NCBI GenBank assembly: GCA_045646965.1
Contig: JAZRLR010000007.1
Coordinates: forward strand, 1-53,899
Source of the DNA: HGM04593 sp045646965
GTDB taxonomy: Bacteria; Bacteroidota; Bacteroidia; Bacteroidales; Bacteroidaceae
DNA length: 53,899 nucleotides
Direction: 5' to 3'
The notes under the pieces are model-generated. The model searched no databases. It had not been told where the DNA came from and saw only the letters and a program-made list of their open reading frames with translations. A program made the translations under genes and the position numbers. This document shows, one piece after another, positions 1 through 7,725 of this stretch (position 1 is its first letter; every line of letters begins with the position of its first letter).

Positions 1-1
1 T

Positions 2-160
2 GCTTTGCCGCGTGACTATCGCATCCCTTTCCTGATGCATCTCTCGGGTTTTAAGTACCGTGAGATAGCGGAGCGGCTCTCTTTGCCTCTTGGCACAGTA
101 AAGAGCCGCATATTTTTTACCCGTCAGCACTTGCAGCAGCTTCTAAAGGATTTCAGGTGA
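2..160 (+). CDS. ECF sigma factor, C-terminal fragment (5' truncated by window edge)
   Basis: Only the last 52 residues are inside the window. They read as sigma-70 region 4: an aliphatic start (LPRDYRIPFLMHLSG), then FKYREIAERLSLPLGTVKSRIF, shown here as two parts, FKYREIAERL and SLPLGTVKSRIF, which is the helix-turn-helix that binds the -35/-33 element in ECF sigma factors. It ends with TGA at 158-160. The frame has no start codon within the window, so the gene begins further left. Regulated genes and any anti-sigma factor cannot be seen. The family call is firm; the subgroup is unknown. Confidence 0.85.
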   Translation, partial: ALPRDYRIPFLMHLSGFKYREIAERLSLPLGTVKSRIFFTRQHLQQLLKDFR

Positions 161-261
161 GGGGGGCCTCTGCTATGGCTATATGCGCTCGCGCAGGTAT
201 GTTATTTTGCGATTTCGTATCTTTTCTTTATGTAAAGAAGAGAATGTGAGTCATCTATATA

Positions 262-290
262 GGCTCAACTTTTTACGTTGAGCCTTTTTA
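262..290 (+). terminator. Rho-independent terminator after the sigma factor
   Basis: GGCTCAAC (262-269) pairs with GTTGAGCC (277-284) and is followed by TTTTTA. The right arm with its preceding base is repeated directly at 290-299, giving an alternative pairing. Confidence 0.7.
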
Positions 291-321
291 CGTTGAGCCG
301 TTTGTGTGATGTATCGGGGAA

Positions 322-358
322 GTAAAAAAAAAGAGAAAGGTTGAAAAACCTTTCTCTT
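322..358 (-). terminator. Terminator of the tRNA operon
   Basis: AAGAGAAAGGTT (331-342) and AACCTTTCTCTT (347-358) form a perfect 12-bp stem with a GAAA loop. On the minus strand the stem is followed by a run of T (323-330 read in reverse). It lies directly after the 3' end of tRNA-Lys. Confidence 0.85.
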
Positions 359-360
359 CG

Positions 361-433
361 TACGCCGTCAGGGACTCGAACCCTGGACCCATTGATTAAG
401 AGTCAATTGCTCTACCAACTGAGCTAACAGCGC
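361..433 (-). tRNA. tRNA-Lys (anticodon CTT)
   Basis: Complete cloverleaf on the minus strand: 7-bp acceptor stem with G-U wobbles, D stem GCTC/GAGC, anticodon loop CTCTTAA giving CUU, and T arm CAGGG-TTCGAGT-CCCTG. The discriminator base is A. It is the last gene of the minus-strand tRNA operon. Confidence 0.93.
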
Positions 434-451
434 ATCTGCTCTTTATTTTTG

Positions 452-527
452 TAGCGCCTACGGGAATCGAACTCGTGTTCGTTATAAAAATAAGGTGTGA
501 GAGGTATGTGTCCTAGCCACCTTTCTC
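452..527 (-). pseudogene. tRNA-Glu pseudogene (degenerate third copy)
   Basis: It matches the intact tRNA-Glu copies at 544 and 664 in the 3' third, through GGCGCTA, and in the D-loop/anticodon part (GTGGCTAGGACACAT and CCTCTCAC). The 5' acceptor strand and the first half of the D stem are replaced by unrelated sequence, the 3' side of the anticodon stem is destroyed, and an AT-rich insert lengthens the variable region. The T stem carries GGG to GAG. It cannot fold into a working tRNA. Confidence 0.8.
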
Positions 528-543
528 CGTACTTGCTTCTTTG

Positions 544-615
544 TAGCGCCTACGGGAATCGAACCCGTGTTCCATGCGTGAGAGGCATGTGTCCTAGCCA
601 CTAGACGAAAGCGCC
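544..615 (-). tRNA. tRNA-Glu (anticodon CTC), copy 1
   Basis: Acceptor GGCGCTT pairs with AGGCGCT (one G-U at each end region), D stem GTCT/GGAC, anticodon stem CATGC/GCATG around loop CTCTCAC giving CUC, and T arm ACGGG-TTCGATT-CCCGT. It is identical to the copy at 664. Confidence 0.93.
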
Positions 616-663
616 GTGTTTTAAGGGCATTGCTTGCAGAGTACCTTATGAGAAAAAATCTTG

Positions 664-735
664 TAGCGCCTACGGGAATCGAACCCGTGTTCCATGCGTG
701 AGAGGCATGTGTCCTAGCCACTAGACGAAAGCGCC
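664..735 (-). tRNA. tRNA-Glu (anticodon CTC), copy 2
   Basis: Identical in sequence to the tRNA at 544-615 and set 120 bp from it, with a unique spacer between, so the pair arose by tandem duplication. The anticodon is CUC, not the more usual UUC, so a UUC-reading tRNA-Glu must lie elsewhere. Confidence 0.93.
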
Positions 736-756
736 GTTCTCTGCAAAAATCCGTTG

Positions 757-844
757 CGGAAGCTGGGGGATTCGAACCCCCGGTACGGTAAACCCGTACG
801 GCAGTTTAGCAAACTGCTGGTTTCAGCCACTCACCCAAACTTCC
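757..844 (-). tRNA. tRNA-Ser (anticodon GCT)
   Basis: 88-nt class II tRNA with a long variable arm. Acceptor GGAAGTT pairs with AGCTTCC, anticodon loop TTGCTAA gives GCU, the variable arm stem is CCGTACGG-type, and the T arm is GGGGG-TTCGAAT-CCCCC. It is the first gene of the tRNA operon. Confidence 0.93.
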
Positions 845-879
845 GTTTGGAATAAAGCTTACGCCCTTATTTTGCGTTG

Positions 880-887
880 CAAAGGTA
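880..887 (-). promoter_or_regulatory. Promoter -7 box of the tRNA operon
   Basis: On the minus strand this reads TACCTTTG, a match to the Bacteroidetes TAnnTTTG box, about 35 bp before the 5' end of tRNA-Ser. Confidence 0.65.
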
Positions 888-951
888 TGGCGTTTTTTTT
901 GATTGTGCAAGCGTATTGGTGATTATTTTTGCAAGAATTTGAAAATAATTT

Positions 952-2064
952 TTAACCTCTTGTAACAGACTGGTTTAAATTCCAGAATTTTATATACTGT
1001 TTTGCCACCTTTTCGGGTGTGTGGTATGTTTCAATCATTTGCCGGCTCTCATTTTGTAGCTTTGCGATGTTTTTTTTCTCCTTTATTATATAGAGTAGCT
1101 TCTTATATACGTCCTCTTCGCTGGGTGTTACGTTTATGCAGGGGCGCATTTTTTTCTCTCCCAGCATTTGGTAATACTCTTCTTCGGCGCCGCCGACGAC
1201 AATTTTTCCTTTTGACATTGCAAGGAGGGCGTTCATTGCGGGTGAGTAGCCATATAGCTGGTCGAGCAGAATGTCACAGCTGTCTACCATCTCTTTGTAC
1301 TGCTCAAAGGGCACGCTCTCGGCTTTTATTATTTCGCACTCGTCGGGGTAGTCGCGGGCGATGCGTTCGAGTGCGCACAGCATAATATCGGTGCCCTTGT
1401 AAATGCTTCTTTCGCGGTTTATGCCTATGAAGAAACGTATCTTGCGATTCTCGTTATAGGGTGCAGTTCTCTCCTCGGGGGGTATGGGGAAGGGTATGTA
1501 GGTGAGTTTTTGGGAAAACTCTCTCTCGTAGGCTATGTAATACTCGTAGAGCCCGGCTACTATGCCGTCGCAGTCGTGGGCGATGTAGCGGTTGAGTTCG
1601 GCTTTGGGAGTGTCAGTCCAGTCGGCTTTCTGCTCGCGTGTGTAGTGGTTGTCTATGGCTTTGTCGCCTATATTAAAATCGGAGTAGCGGAAAATGGGAG
1701 GTGTGGCGGTGCAACTTTTTACCCAATAGGCGTCCATTCCGAATGCTCCCATAAAAACCTTGCCGTTGTGACGGCGCAGGTAGCGGTAGATGGGTTTTAG
1801 CAGCTCGGCTTTGAGCTCGGCAAACATAGGGTTTATTATCTGCACCACGTCGTATCCGCGCAGTTTGGGTAGCGTGGCAATGATTTTTAGTAATAGTCTG
1901 ATGCCGCCCAGACGTCCCTCTTTGCGCGCAATGGAGATGTCGCGGCGGTAGTTCTTCCAGAAGTCACCGTTACTCACCACGCACACCTCGTGGCCGAGCG
2001 AGCGCAGCCCCTCGGCAAGTGTCCAGTGTACATTGCTGTATTCTCCTATAAGAAGTATCTTCAT
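952..2064 (-). CDS. Glycosyltransferase (GT-B fold, family 4-like), 370 aa
   Basis: The start MKILLIGEYSNVHWTLAEGL with SLGHEVCVVSNGD is the Rossmann entry of GT-B glycosyltransferases (GT4 type). The second half has YKGTDIMLCALERI, where the sugar-nucleotide domain normally carries its K/E residues, and AMNALLAMSKGKIVVGG, the usual acidic-loop position of GT4 enzymes, though the classical EPFG motif is not obvious. It is the last gene of a three-glycosyltransferase minus-strand operon; 6 bp separate it from its upstream neighbour. The three enzymes probably decorate a surface polysaccharide, O-antigen or glycoprotein glycan. Donor and acceptor sugars cannot be read from the sequence. Confidence 0.82.
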   Translation of the reverse strand: MKILLIGEYSNVHWTLAEGLRSLGHEVCVVSNGDFWKNYRRDISIARKEGRLGGIRLLLKIIATLPKLRGYDVVQIINPMFAELKAELLKPIYRYLRRHNGKVFMGAFGMDAYWVKSCTATPPIFRYSDFNIGDKAIDNHYTREQKADWTDTPKAELNRYIAHDCDGIVAGLYEYYIAYEREFSQKLTYIPFPIPPEERTAPYNENRKIRFFIGINRERSIYKGTDIMLCALERIARDYPDECEIIKAESVPFEQYKEMVDSCDILLDQLYGYSPAMNALLAMSKGKIVVGGAEEEYYQMLGEKKMRPCINVTPSEEDVYKKLLYIIKEKKNIAKLQNESRQMIETYHTPEKVAKQYIKFWNLNQSVTRG

Positions 2065-2070
2065 ACGTCT

Positions 2071-3060
2071 TTAGTGTTTTGTGGGTACAATGAGGCGTAG
2101 CAGATGCAGGCCTGTGTTGCAGTTGGCAAGCAGGCGGAAGATGCTGAATTTTATTCCGTAGTTGCCTTGTGCGATGGGGTAAATGAGCAGTGGGACAAAT
2201 CTCTTCTCGATGACGTCGCTTATATAGCTTACGCTCTTGCCTGCGTGCAGTAGTCGCACTATGTGGTCTACCGTGAGGGTGGTTATTTTGCGTTGCAGGG
2301 CTCTTTTCTGCAGGCTGTTGCACTGTGTGTAGACATTTGCCCTGAAGGTGCATAGTTTCTCTATGGCTTTCAGGTGGTCGTCGAGGCGTTTCTCTACGGT
2401 TTTCTTCTCGCTGCTTCCTGTTATGGAGTCGCGGCGTATGCAGTAGTTGTATATCTGTGCGTTGCTTTCGATGAGTGTCTTTGCATAGTGGTGTACTATG
2501 GTGCTGAATTCCTCGTCTTCGTGGTAGCATCCCTCGCTGAAGAGTATCTCGTGTTTTGTGAGTAGCTCCTTTTTAATAAAATAGCACCACGCGCACCCCG
2601 ACAGGTTCTTTTGTGTCATATACACCGCGCCGCTTATTGTGTTGCCAAATGTTACCTTGTGCTGTGTCTTTTCGGCGGGCGTCTGTGCGTGCGGGCGCAC
2701 CTTGAATTTAAAGCGCAGTATGTCGGGGTCTTCTCTCTCGAGTCGGTCGAGGCATTGGGGGACGGCGCCGTTTGTCTGCAGGGTGTCATCGCCGTCTACA
2801 AACTGTATGTAGCGGCCGTTTGCGGCTTTTATGCCTGCGTTGCGTGCCGCTCCCAGGCAGCCGTGCTCGTTTTCTATGAGCTTTACGTTCTCCTGTGGAT
2901 AAATCTCCTTTATCCATCGGGGCGGAACGGCCGAGCCGTCATCGACGATGATTATTTCGTGCTTTTCGGGTGCAATCTGTTGGGCGGTGATGCTCTCAAT
3001 GCAGCGTTTGAGCAATTCCGCGGGCAGGTTGTAGTGGGGTATGATGATTGACAGCAGCAT
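2071..3060 (-). CDS. Glycosyltransferase family 2 protein, 329 aa
   Basis: Classic GT-A/GT2 N-terminus: LLSIIIPHYNLP, HEIIIVDDGS (nucleotide-binding Asp pair), GCLGAARNAGIKAANGRYIQ, and FVDGDDTL, the DXD metal and UDP-sugar site. The C-terminal half is helical and less conserved, with a typical YHEDEEF motif around residue 180 that in this family sits near the catalytic base. There is no membrane anchor, so it acts on the cytoplasmic face. It is the middle gene of the glycosyltransferase operon, 18 bp downstream of the next GT2 gene. Confidence 0.9.
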   Translation of the reverse strand: MLLSIIIPHYNLPAELLKRCIESITAQQIAPEKHEIIIVDDGSAVPPRWIKEIYPQENVKLIENEHGCLGAARNAGIKAANGRYIQFVDGDDTLQTNGAVPQCLDRLEREDPDILRFKFKVRPHAQTPAEKTQHKVTFGNTISGAVYMTQKNLSGCAWCYFIKKELLTKHEILFSEGCYHEDEEFSTIVHHYAKTLIESNAQIYNYCIRRDSITGSSEKKTVEKRLDDHLKAIEKLCTFRANVYTQCNSLQKRALQRKITTLTVDHIVRLLHAGKSVSYISDVIEKRFVPLLIYPIAQGNYGIKFSIFRLLANCNTGLHLLRLIVPTKH

Positions 3061-3078
3061 ACGCAGGTCTCTTGGTGT

Positions 3079-4050
3079 TTAGCAGAGCTTGCGTCGCAGC
3101 AATGCGTGTATGCGGCTGTGCAACGGCGCTCCCAGCAGTGCCAATGTGGTGTATTTGATTTTCTGCGGGAGGGGCATCTCCATATTGTACAGTTCTTTTA
3201 TTCCAATCTTCTCCTTCTGCAAGAGTGCGGCAGCCTTGCGGTACTCCTCTTTTTTGCCGTCGCTGCAACGGAAGAGGTCGGTAAGCCTGTCGGCGCATAT
3301 AAGCAGAATGTCGTTGGCCTCCTTTTGCATTTTGTAGTTCTTCTTTACCTTGTAATAAAGGTTTACGAAATTGCGGTACAGAAAGAAACGTGTGGAAAAG
3401 GAGTAGTTCTGTGATATGCCTTCTTTGCGGTCGATGTAGTAGTAAAAGCCGCAGTCGGAGTAGTAGATGTTTTCGCAGCCCTCGATGAGCATAGGGGTGG
3501 TGTAGAGGTCTTCGAATACTTCGCCCTCGGGGAAGCGTACAAAGAAGAATAGGTCGGCGCGGTAGATTTTATTACAGGCGTATGCGTGCATATAGCCTTT
3601 GCGCTGAATCCAGTCGGTGAATATCTGTTCGTTGCCCGTTACTTTCTCGGGCTTGAAGGAGATAATCTCGCTCTGCGGTGTCTCGTAGTGTACGTTTACG
3701 GGGTATTCAATTATGTCGATGTCGGGGTTTGCAAGCAGTATGCGCATATTGTAGTAATATGTTCCCGATGCCACAATGTCGTCGGCGTCTACAAATGTAA
3801 TGTACTCTCCTTTGGCTGCGGCGATGCCCGCATTGCGTGCCGACGAGAGACCGCCGTTTTTCTTGTGTATGACTTTTACTTTGTCGCACTCCTGCGCGTA
3901 GCGGTCGCACACGGCGCCGCTGCCGTCGGGTGAACCGTCGTCTACGAGTATAAGCTCATAGTCGGTGTATGTCTGCTGCAATATGCTCTCTATGCAATTC
4001 TGCAGATATCGCCTTGCTTTATATACGGGGACTATGATACTTAATTTCAT
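3079..4050 (-). CDS. Glycosyltransferase family 2 protein, 323 aa
   Basis: Starts MKLSIIVPVYKARRYLQNCI, then ELILVDDGSPDGSG, GGLSSARNAGIAAAKGEYIT and FVDADDIV (DXD). This is a standard GT2 enzyme and a paralogue of the gene after it. The ATG at 4050 is preferred over an upstream frame extension because the domain begins at this Met and a promoter-like TATCTTCG (4077-4084, minus strand) would start the mRNA about 20 bp before it. It is the first gene of the three-gene glycosyltransferase operon. VFEDLYTTPMLI around residue 160 matches the ED motif of the acceptor site in the family. Confidence 0.9.
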   Translation of the reverse strand: MKLSIIVPVYKARRYLQNCIESILQQTYTDYELILVDDGSPDGSGAVCDRYAQECDKVKVIHKKNGGLSSARNAGIAAAKGEYITFVDADDIVASGTYYYNMRILLANPDIDIIEYPVNVHYETPQSEIISFKPEKVTGNEQIFTDWIQRKGYMHAYACNKIYRADLFFFVRFPEGEVFEDLYTTPMLIEGCENIYYSDCGFYYYIDRKEGISQNYSFSTRFFLYRNFVNLYYKVKKNYKMQKEANDILLICADRLTDLFRCSDGKKEEYRKAAALLQKEKIGIKELYNMEMPLPQKIKYTTLALLGAPLHSRIHALLRRKLC

Positions 4051-4076
4051 TAGCGGTTTTTCTCGGTTTAATATTG

Positions 4077-4112
4077 CGAAGATACTACAAGTAGGTGGTA
4101 ATTGCAAAAATA
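4077..4112 (-). promoter_or_regulatory. Promoter of the glycosyltransferase operon
   Basis: On the minus strand TTTTTG (-33) lies about 20 bp before TATCTTCG (-7), one base off TAnnTTTG. The same TATCTTCG variant occurs on the plus strand at 4232-4239 before the M23 peptidase gene. Confidence 0.5.
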
Positions 4113-4231
4113 AATTGGGTATTTTTAATAAATGACCGGTGTGTGACGCGGTTTTTCTTCTTCTCTCCCCGATGCACCCCTGCTTGCCGTTTTTTTGTGT
4201 GCGATAAATTGCTAATCTTGTGGCAAATGGT

Positions 4232-4239
4232 TATCTTCG
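4232..4239 (+). promoter_or_regulatory. Promoter -7 box of the M23 peptidase gene
   Basis: TATCTTCG, a one-base variant of TAnnTTTG, with TTG about 20 bp upstream. It predicts a start of transcription near 4245 and so supports the ATG at 4256. Confidence 0.45.
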
Positions 4240-4255
4240 CGTTAATTTTTTATGT

Positions 4256-5686
4256 ATGGGGAAAAGATTCTTTACATTTCTTATATTTGCTGTGGCTGCG
4301 GTGGTGACAACCGTGGCGCAGCCCTCTTTTGTGCCTCCTTTTGACTTCTCGCTCTTCTTGAGCGGAAACTTCGCCGAGCTGCGCAGCAATCATTTTCACG
4401 CGGGGCTCGACTTTAAGACGCAGGGGGTGACGGGCAAGCTCATAAGGGCGGTTGCCGACGGCTATGTGTCGCGTGTGCGTGTGTCGTGGGGCGGTTATGG
4501 CCGAGCCCTCTATGTGATGCACGACAACGGTTATATGTCGGTCTATGGGCATCTCGACCGCTTTCCCGCCGATATTGAGGCTATGGTGCATCGTCTGCAA
4601 TATGAGAACGAGGAGTATGTAGTGGATTTTACTCTCGCCCCCGACGAGCGTCGCGTGACGCAAGGCGAGGTGTTTGCCTATGCGGGAAACAGCGGCTACT
4701 CCTTTGGGCCGCACCTGCATTTTGAGCTCCGTTCGCCCGACGGCGAGCAACTCTATAACCCTTTGTTGTTCTACAAGGACTATATACACGACACCCGTGC
4801 TCCGCAGGTGAAGGCTGTGGCCGTTTATCCTGTGGCGGGTGTGGTAGAGGGTGGCACCGAGTCGGTGGTGCGCAAGGTCTCTGTCGCTGCACGCCCCGAC
4901 ACGTTGAGCGCGTGGGGTGTGGTGGGCTTTGGTCTGCAGTCGCTCGACTATATGAACGGAACGCAAAATAAATATGGCGTATATTCTACCGAGTTGTATG
5001 TAGACGATTCGTTGCGTTTTGCGTCGCGTGCCGACAGCTTCTCCTATTCCGAGAATCGCCTGATAAATGCCTGGGCCGACTACGACAGGCTCGACGCCGG
5101 CAAAGGGTGGTTCCTGCGTTCCTATTTGCCGGGAAACAATCCGCTCCGTATGCTTGCCGCCGACAGCGCGCGCGGCCTTGTCGATATATGCGAGGAGCGT
5201 CTCTACAAGGTGGAATATCGCTTGTGCGACTACCACGGCAATGCCACACGTTACGTCTTTTATGTAAAAGGAGAGCCTGCCGAGGTGGCGCTTCCCGCTC
5301 CGCGCGGCTTTCATTTGCAATGGTTTTTTGCCAATGAGATTGTGGACGACGATTTTACGCTTGTAATTCCGCGTGCCTCGCTCTTTGACGATGCGTGGGT
5401 TGAGGTGAGTCGTCGAGAGGGACGCGGCGGCTCGCAGGTTTGCTTGTTTGGCGATAAAAAGATACCTTTGTGGCGCAACGCCACGTTGCGAATGAAGATA
5501 CCCGCGCATTTGCTCCCGTTTGCAGAAAAATGCTATATAGAGCGCGTTACACCCGGGGGCGGCAGCTCGGTGGGTGGCAAGAGCATCGGCGGTTATGTGA
5601 CGGCGCAGGTAGGGGTGCTCGACGGTTATGCCGTGGCGGTGGATACGGTGCCTCCCGTGCTCAAGCCTGTTACAGAGAAAAACTAG
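4256..5686 (+). CDS. M23 family metallopeptidase, ended early by an in-frame TAG
   Basis: Residues 1-22 form a signal peptide (MGKRFFTFLIFAVAAVVTTVAQ), placing the protein in the periplasm. The LytM/M23 zinc site is intact: H48 and D52 in FHAGLDFKT, and H153/H155 in GPHLHFELR. YGRALYVMHDNGYMSVYGHL lies between. M23 enzymes cut peptide bridges in peptidoglycan. The rest (about 170-476) is a beta-rich C-terminal region of the kind seen in Bacteroidetes homologues. TAG at 5684-5686 interrupts an otherwise open frame that continues to 5917, giving about 553 residues in all, which is closer to what I recall for the family. The catalytic domain is complete, so the short product may still work. Confidence 0.85.
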   Translation: MGKRFFTFLIFAVAAVVTTVAQPSFVPPFDFSLFLSGNFAELRSNHFHAGLDFKTQGVTGKLIRAVADGYVSRVRVSWGGYGRALYVMHDNGYMSVYGHLDRFPADIEAMVHRLQYENEEYVVDFTLAPDERRVTQGEVFAYAGNSGYSFGPHLHFELRSPDGEQLYNPLLFYKDYIHDTRAPQVKAVAVYPVAGVVEGGTESVVRKVSVAARPDTLSAWGVVGFGLQSLDYMNGTQNKYGVYSTELYVDDSLRFASRADSFSYSENRLINAWADYDRLDAGKGWFLRSYLPGNNPLRMLAADSARGLVDICEERLYKVEYRLCDYHGNATRYVFYVKGEPAEVALPAPRGFHLQWFFANEIVDDDFTLVIPRASLFDDAWVEVSRREGRGGSQVCLFGDKKIPLWRNATLRMKIPAHLLPFAEKCYIERVTPGGGSSVGGKSIGGYVTAQVGVLDGYAVAVDTVPPVLKPVTEKN

Positions 5687-5917
5687 GCAAGAAACGGAAA
5701 GGTGGTATTCTCGCTTGCCGACAAAGGCGCAGGGCTCGACGGGTATAAGTGCTATATTGACGGGCGTTTCGTGCTTTTTGAGTACAGCAGCAAGAATAAA
5801 CGTCTTGTGTGTGACCTCAAGAAAGAGAAAATCTCGCGTGGCACCCACATTCTCAAGGTGGAGGCGCGCGACGGGGTGGGAAATCTCACCGTTTACGAGA
5901 AAAAGATTAAATATTAA
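5687..5917 (+). pseudogene. C-terminal 76 codons of the M23 peptidase, cut off by the TAG
   Basis: This stretch is in the same frame as the gene before it, begins directly after the TAG, and has no ATG of its own (a GTG occurs at 5702). It reads GKVVFSLADKGAGLDGYKCY and ends GTHILKVEARDGVGNLTVYE, a typical beta-sandwich ending (HxLxVxAxDxxGN), so it is coding sequence. TAG serves as a normal stop in other genes of this window (13916, 14583), which argues against a changed genetic code. Recent nonsense mutation, sequencing error or readthrough are the options. Confidence 0.75.
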
Positions 5918-5928
5918 AAATAATTAAA

Positions 5929-7569
5929 ATGAAGAAATTGTTTGTATTTGCAGTGCTTGTGCTCTGCGTGACAGCGGCAGATGCCTGTACCAACTTTCTT
6001 GTGGGCAAGAAGGCATCGACCGACGGCTCGGTGTTTGTCTCTTACAGCGCCGACAGTTTTGGAATGAGTGGTTTTTTGGCACATTTTCCTCGTGCCGTAC
6101 ATCCTGCGGGCGCTTTGCGCGAGATTTACGATTGGGATTCGGGTAAGTATCTCGGCTCCATTCCCGAGGCTCCCGAGACTTACAATGTGATAGGTAATAT
6201 AAATGAGTATCAGGTGACCGTGGCCGAGACAACCTTCGGAGGCCGCCCCGAGCTTGTGGACACCACGGGCGTGATAGACTACGGCTCGTTGATGTACATA
6301 GCTTTGCAGCGCTCAAAGAGTGCCCGCGAGGCAATTAAAGTGATGACAGAGCTCACACGCGATTACGGCTATTACAGCTCGGGTGAGAGCTTCTCTATTG
6401 CCGACCCCAACGAGGTGTGGATTCTCGAGATGATAGGTAAGGGTAGTGAGAAGGGTACCGTGTGGGTGGCTGTCCGCATCCCCGACGATTGCATTGCGGC
6501 TCACGCCAATCAGTCGCGCATCCACAAGTTCGACCTCAACGACAAGGAGAACGTGATGTACTCTAAAGATGTAATAAAGTTTGCCCGCAAAAAAGGATAT
6601 TTCACAGGCAAGGACGAGGACTTCAGCTTTGCACAGGCCTACTGCCCGCCCGATTTCGGCGGCTTGCGCTGGTGCGATGCCCGTGCGTGGACCTTCTTTA
6701 ATATGTATGCCGATGCAGATATGGGCAAATACATCCCCTGGGTGTCGGGCGATGCCACAGCCGAGCCTATGCCTCTCTATTTCAAACCCAAACGTCAGCT
6801 TGCCCTGCAGGATGTGCAGGTTGCTATGCGCGACCACTTCGAGGGTACTCCCTTTGATGTGACAACCGACCTCGGTGGCGGCATTTACGATATGCCTTAT
6901 CGTCTCTCGCCCCTCACTTTTGAGTACGAGGGCAAGGAGTATTTCAACGAGCGTCCCGTCTCTACATTCCAGTCGGCTTTCACTTTCGTGTCGCAGATGC
7001 GTGGTCACCTGCCCCGTGAGATAGGTGGTGTTATGTGGTTTGGTTGCGACGATGCAAATATGATTGTCTACACCCCTGTGTACTGCTGTCTCGACAGAGT
7101 CCCCGAGTGCTACGCCGCCGAGTATGCCGACCAGGTGACCTTCTCGTGGAAATCTTCTTTCTGGGTGTTCAACTGGGTTTCAAATATGATTTATCCCAAA
7201 TATTCGCTTGTGGTAGACGATATGAAACGTGTGCAGGGGGCTCTCGAGAAGGGTATCTATGAGCGCAGTCTCGTGCTCGAGGCACAGGTGACAGAGTCGT
7301 TGAAGGAGTCGCCCCGATATGCAGTTGAGGCAATCAGGGATTTCTCGTGCAGCACCGCCGAGGAGGCTCTTGCAGAGTGGAAAAAGTTTGGCGAGTATAT
7401 AATTGTGAAATACAACGACCTCGTGGTGAAGCCCGAGAAGGACGGCAAGTTCCAGCGCACTGCCACAGGCTTGGCTGTTCCGGCGCAGCGTCCCGGTTAC
7501 CCCGCCGAGTACAAGAAACGCCTTGTAGAGGAGACTGGTGACAAATATCTCTATCCCGCAGCAAAATAA
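5929..7569 (+). CDS. C69 family dipeptidase, 546 aa, exported
   Basis: The N-terminus is a signal peptide ending ...TAADA, directly followed by Cys20 in CTNFLVGKKASTDGS. In C69 (PepD-like, Ntn-hydrolase fold) enzymes this Cys becomes the N-terminal nucleophile after processing. Further family features are YGSLMYIALQRSKSAREAIK and SFSIADPNEVWILEMIGKGS around residue 155. The protein is expected to act in the periplasm on dipeptides. It follows the M23 gene by 11 bp and is probably cotranscribed with it, so a peptidoglycan- or peptide-salvage link is plausible. Length fits the larger Bacteroidetes members. Confidence 0.9.
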   Translation: MKKLFVFAVLVLCVTAADACTNFLVGKKASTDGSVFVSYSADSFGMSGFLAHFPRAVHPAGALREIYDWDSGKYLGSIPEAPETYNVIGNINEYQVTVAETTFGGRPELVDTTGVIDYGSLMYIALQRSKSAREAIKVMTELTRDYGYYSSGESFSIADPNEVWILEMIGKGSEKGTVWVAVRIPDDCIAAHANQSRIHKFDLNDKENVMYSKDVIKFARKKGYFTGKDEDFSFAQAYCPPDFGGLRWCDARAWTFFNMYADADMGKYIPWVSGDATAEPMPLYFKPKRQLALQDVQVAMRDHFEGTPFDVTTDLGGGIYDMPYRLSPLTFEYEGKEYFNERPVSTFQSAFTFVSQMRGHLPREIGGVMWFGCDDANMIVYTPVYCCLDRVPECYAAEYADQVTFSWKSSFWVFNWVSNMIYPKYSLVVDDMKRVQGALEKGIYERSLVLEAQVTESLKESPRYAVEAIRDFSCSTAEEALAEWKKFGEYIIVKYNDLVVKPEKDGKFQRTATGLAVPAQRPGYPAEYKKRLVEETGDKYLYPAAK

Positions 7570-7585
7570 ATTTGAATTCCTATTA

Positions 7586-7593
7586 TATATTTG
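7586..7593 (+). promoter_or_regulatory. Promoter -7 box before the phosphohexomutase gene
   Basis: TATATTTG matches TAnnTTTG. It lies in the 156-bp gap between the dipeptidase and the mutase and predicts a leader of about 130 nt. Confidence 0.5.
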
Positions 7594-7725
7594 CCCGTTT
7601 GTTATTATATTCGCACAAATTTACCTTCCTTGCAAAACAAAACGGCAAAGAGGGCATTTAAGTTTATAGACCGTCGGCACCAGCCGTTTGTGGTTGAATA
7701 TTAATAATTAAAAAGATAATACATT

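Noticed and set aside
482..721. A 79-codon minus-strand frame with an internal repeat (MARTHASHAWNTGS-like)
   Set aside because: It runs through the duplicated tRNA-Glu genes; the protein repeat is only the translation of the tRNA repeat.
5684..5686. Genome-wide recoding of TAG (as in some phages) to explain the stop in the M23 gene
   Set aside because: gldE and the phosphopantetheinyl transferase gene end with TAG exactly where their families end, so TAG acts as a stop here.
4250..5848. A 532-codon open frame on the minus strand opposite the M23 peptidase gene
   Set aside because: It is a shadow of GC-rich codon use in the real gene: it shows no domain, and the plus frame has a clear zinc site and signal peptide.
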